A DNA stretch of 13,833 nucleotides, taken from positions 1-13,833 of the forward strand of contig JAHHSC010000034.1 in assembly GCA_020025455.1 (NCBI GenBank), given 5' to 3'. The position numbers were made by a program, and so were the translations under genes. The notes beneath the pieces were generated by a model, which worked only from the letters and a program-made list of their open reading frames with translations, was not told the DNA's origin and did no database searches. Every line of letters begins with the position of its first letter. The first letter of the stretch is position 1. Origin of the DNA: Lawsonibacter sp. (lineage in GTDB: Bacteria > Bacillota > Clostridia > Oscillospirales > Oscillospiraceae). Shown piece after piece: positions 12,847 to 13,833 of this stretch.

Positions 12847-13671
12847 ATGGATCAAATCAGCATTAAGGACCTTGTGGTCTTTGCCAACCACGGCGTTTTC
12901 CCCGAGGAGACCACCCTGGGGCAGAAGTTCCTGCTCTCCTGCACCCTCTACCTGGACACCCAGAAGGCGGGCAAGACCGACGACCTGGATGCCTCTGTCA
13001 ACTACGGCACCATCTCCCACCTGCTCACCCAGAAGATGCAGGAGCGCACCTTCAAGCTCATCGAAGCGGCGGCCGACTACCTGGCCGAGAGCGTGCTGCT
13101 GTCCGACCCCAAGATCCAGGCCGTGGATCTGGAACTCAAAAAGCCATGGGCCCCCATCGGTCTGCCCCTGGACTGCGTGTCGGTCCGCATCTCCCGCAGC
13201 TGGCACGAGGCGTACATCGCCCTGGGCTCCAACCTGGGTGACAAGGAAAAGTACCTGTCGGACGCGGTAGAGGGGCTGAAAAACACCCCCGGCTGTGTGG
13301 TGGAGAAGTGCTCTTCCTGGATCACCACCGCCCCTTACGGCTACACCGACCAGGACGAATTCCGCAACGGCGCGCTGAAGCTGCGCACCCTGCTCTCCCC
13401 CCACGCCCTGCTGGATCGGCTGCACGAGCTGGAGCAGGAGGCCAACCGTCAGCGCCAGATCCACTGGGGCCCCCGCACCCTGGATTTGGACATTCTGTTC
13501 TATGACGATCTGTGTCTGGACGATGACGATCTGTGTATCCCCCATGTAGACATGAAGAACCGGGACTTCGTTTTGGTTCCGCTGGTGGAGATTGCGCCCT
13601 ACAAGCACCACCCCGTCTACCATGTCACACTGAAGGAGATGCTGGATGAGCTGAAGGCCAGGGAACGCTGA
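12847..13671 (+). CDS. folB-folK: Bifunctional dihydroneopterin aldolase / HPPK (FolB-FolK fusion)
   Basis: The 274-aa fusion carries two consecutive folate enzymes. Residues 1-117 are FolB, which cleaves 7,8-dihydroneopterin to 6-hydroxymethyl-dihydropterin and glycolaldehyde. They show 'FANHGVFPEE' with E20/E21, Y53 in 'VNYGTI' and the catalytic Lys at 98-99 in 'LKKPWAP'. Residues 121-274 are FolK (HPPK), which pyrophosphorylates the product with ATP. They show 'YIALGSNLGDKE' (123-134), the substrate loop 'APYGYTDQDEFRNGA' (162-176), 'WGPRTLDLDILFYDD' (207-221) with Mg ligands D213 and D215, and 'IPHVDMKNRDFVLVPLVEIAP'. Both domains look intact. AAGGA lies about 11 nt upstream, and the gene starts 18 bp after the folP remnant. 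FolK makes exactly the substrate that the broken folP would use. Confidence 0.95.
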   Translation: MDQISIKDLVVFANHGVFPEETTLGQKFLLSCTLYLDTQKAGKTDDLDASVNYGTISHLLTQKMQERTFKLIEAAADYLAESVLLSDPKIQAVDLELKKPWAPIGLPLDCVSVRISRSWHEAYIALGSNLGDKEKYLSDAVEGLKNTPGCVVEKCSSWITTAPYGYTDQDEFRNGALKLRTLLSPHALLDRLHELEQEANRQRQIHWGPRTLDLDILFYDDLCLDDDDLCIPHVDMKNRDFVLVPLVEIAPYKHHPVYHVTLKEMLDELKARER

Positions 13672-13680
13672 GACGCTCTG

Positions 13681-13716
13681 CCCCCGGCGCGCCGAGCGCG
13701 CCGGGGGGGCATTTTA
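13681..13716 (+). terminator. GC-rich terminator of the folate operon
   Basis: The 12-bp perfect stem pairs 13681-13692 with 13696-13707 around loop CGA, followed by GGCATTTTA. It starts 10 nt after the folB-folK stop. Confidence 0.85.
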
Positions 13717-13731
13717 CCATACGGGCTTTAA

Positions 13732-13800
13732 CCCCGAAGCCTGCCCTTTCATAAAGCTCCCTGCGGTTATGCCGACCAGGACGGGTTTCTGAAATGTGTT
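13732..13800 (+). pseudogene. Short FolK-like fragment
   Basis: In one frame (13753-13800) the sequence reads KAPCGYADQDGFLKCV, close to the FolK substrate loop of the upstream gene (TAPYGYTDQDEFRNGA) and closer still to the family form 'PYG.TDQ..FLN'. An in-frame TAA at 13729-13731 ends the upstream side, and no start or Shine-Dalgarno is present. The DNA shares 12 identical consecutive bases (CCGACCAGGACG) with the folK domain around 13347. It could be the remnant of a duplicated folK or of an older gene, or chance similarity. Confidence 0.4.
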
Positions 13801-13826
13801 GACAACCGCACGGAGTATGTTATACT
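13799..13826 (+). promoter_or_regulatory. Sigma-A promoter for a gene beyond the right edge
   Basis: Perfect TTGACA (13799-13804), a 16-nt spacer and TATACT (13821-13826). The transcription start would be at about 13833, so the gene it drives is outside the window. The -35 overlaps the end of the FolK-like fragment. Confidence 0.75.
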
Positions 13827-13833
13827 GAACACG

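Noticed and set aside
12304..13623. 439-codon minus-strand ORF opposite the HD, folP remnant and folB-folK genes
   Set aside because: It crosses three plus-strand genes and their ribosome binding sites, and its peptide has no recognisable domain.
1..13833. CRISPR arrays, tRNA or rRNA genes, insertion sequences
   Set aside because: No regularly spaced repeats, cloverleaf sequences, rRNA-like stretches, transposase motifs or terminal inverted repeats were seen.

Overview
The window looks like a chromosomal piece of a GC-rich, low-O2 Firmicute, most likely a gut Clostridium of the Oscillospiraceae / Flavonifractor-Oscillibacter type. The reasons are strong AGGAGG-type ribosome binding sites, sigma-A style promoters (TTTACA-17-TATAAT, TTGACG-17-TATACT, TTGACA-16-TATACT), a WalJ-RlmH pair, clostridial PssA/Psd sequences, and a clostridial HD protein next to folE. 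Species assignment is inference. All of the long antisense and frame-shifted ORFs are explained by high GC at third codon positions.

Layout. (1) 89-941, minus strand: two small genes, an unrecognised helical protein (possibly DUF2383-like) and a DUF1653 protein, separated by a hairpin terminator. (2) 1033-3911, plus strand: a phosphatidylethanolamine (PE) module made of a VTT/TVP38 membrane protein, pssA, psd (TGATG overlap with pssA) and a PAP2/Aur1-like membrane enzyme, closed by a 17-bp perfect bidirectional terminator. (3) 3948-6665, minus strand: an alpha-phosphoglucomutase and an RluA-family pseudouridine synthase. (4) 6736-8124: hemW, divergent from group 3 with its own promoter and terminator. 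(5) 8156-11017: murA with a hairpin-containing leader and probable TTG start, then walJ and rlmH overlapping by 7 nt. (6) 11018-11532: a 515-bp gene-free stretch with a strong terminator and a possibly structured leader in front of folE. (7) 11533-13671: a folate operon of folE, an HD-domain hydrolase, a 68-codon remnant of folP, and a folB-folK fusion, closed by a GC-rich terminator. (8) 13717-13833: a short region encoding a FolK-like peptide that runs into a promoter for a gene beyond the right edge.

How the genes fit together. VTT protein, PssA and Psd can make phosphatidylserine, decarboxylate it to PE and possibly flip PE across the membrane, like the pssA-ybfM(petA)-psd operon of Bacillus subtilis. 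The folate operon makes dihydroneopterin triphosphate (FolE) and carries out the aldolase and pyrophosphokinase steps (FolB-FolK). The HD protein sits where the unassigned dephosphorylation step belongs.

The most notable observation is that folP (dihydropteroate synthase) has been reduced by an apparently precise in-frame internal deletion: about 15 N-terminal residues are joined directly to about 53 C-terminal residues, removing the catalytic barrel while keeping ribosome binding site, start, frame and stop. Together with a second FolK-like fragment downstream of the operon, this points to a rearranged and possibly decaying folate locus.
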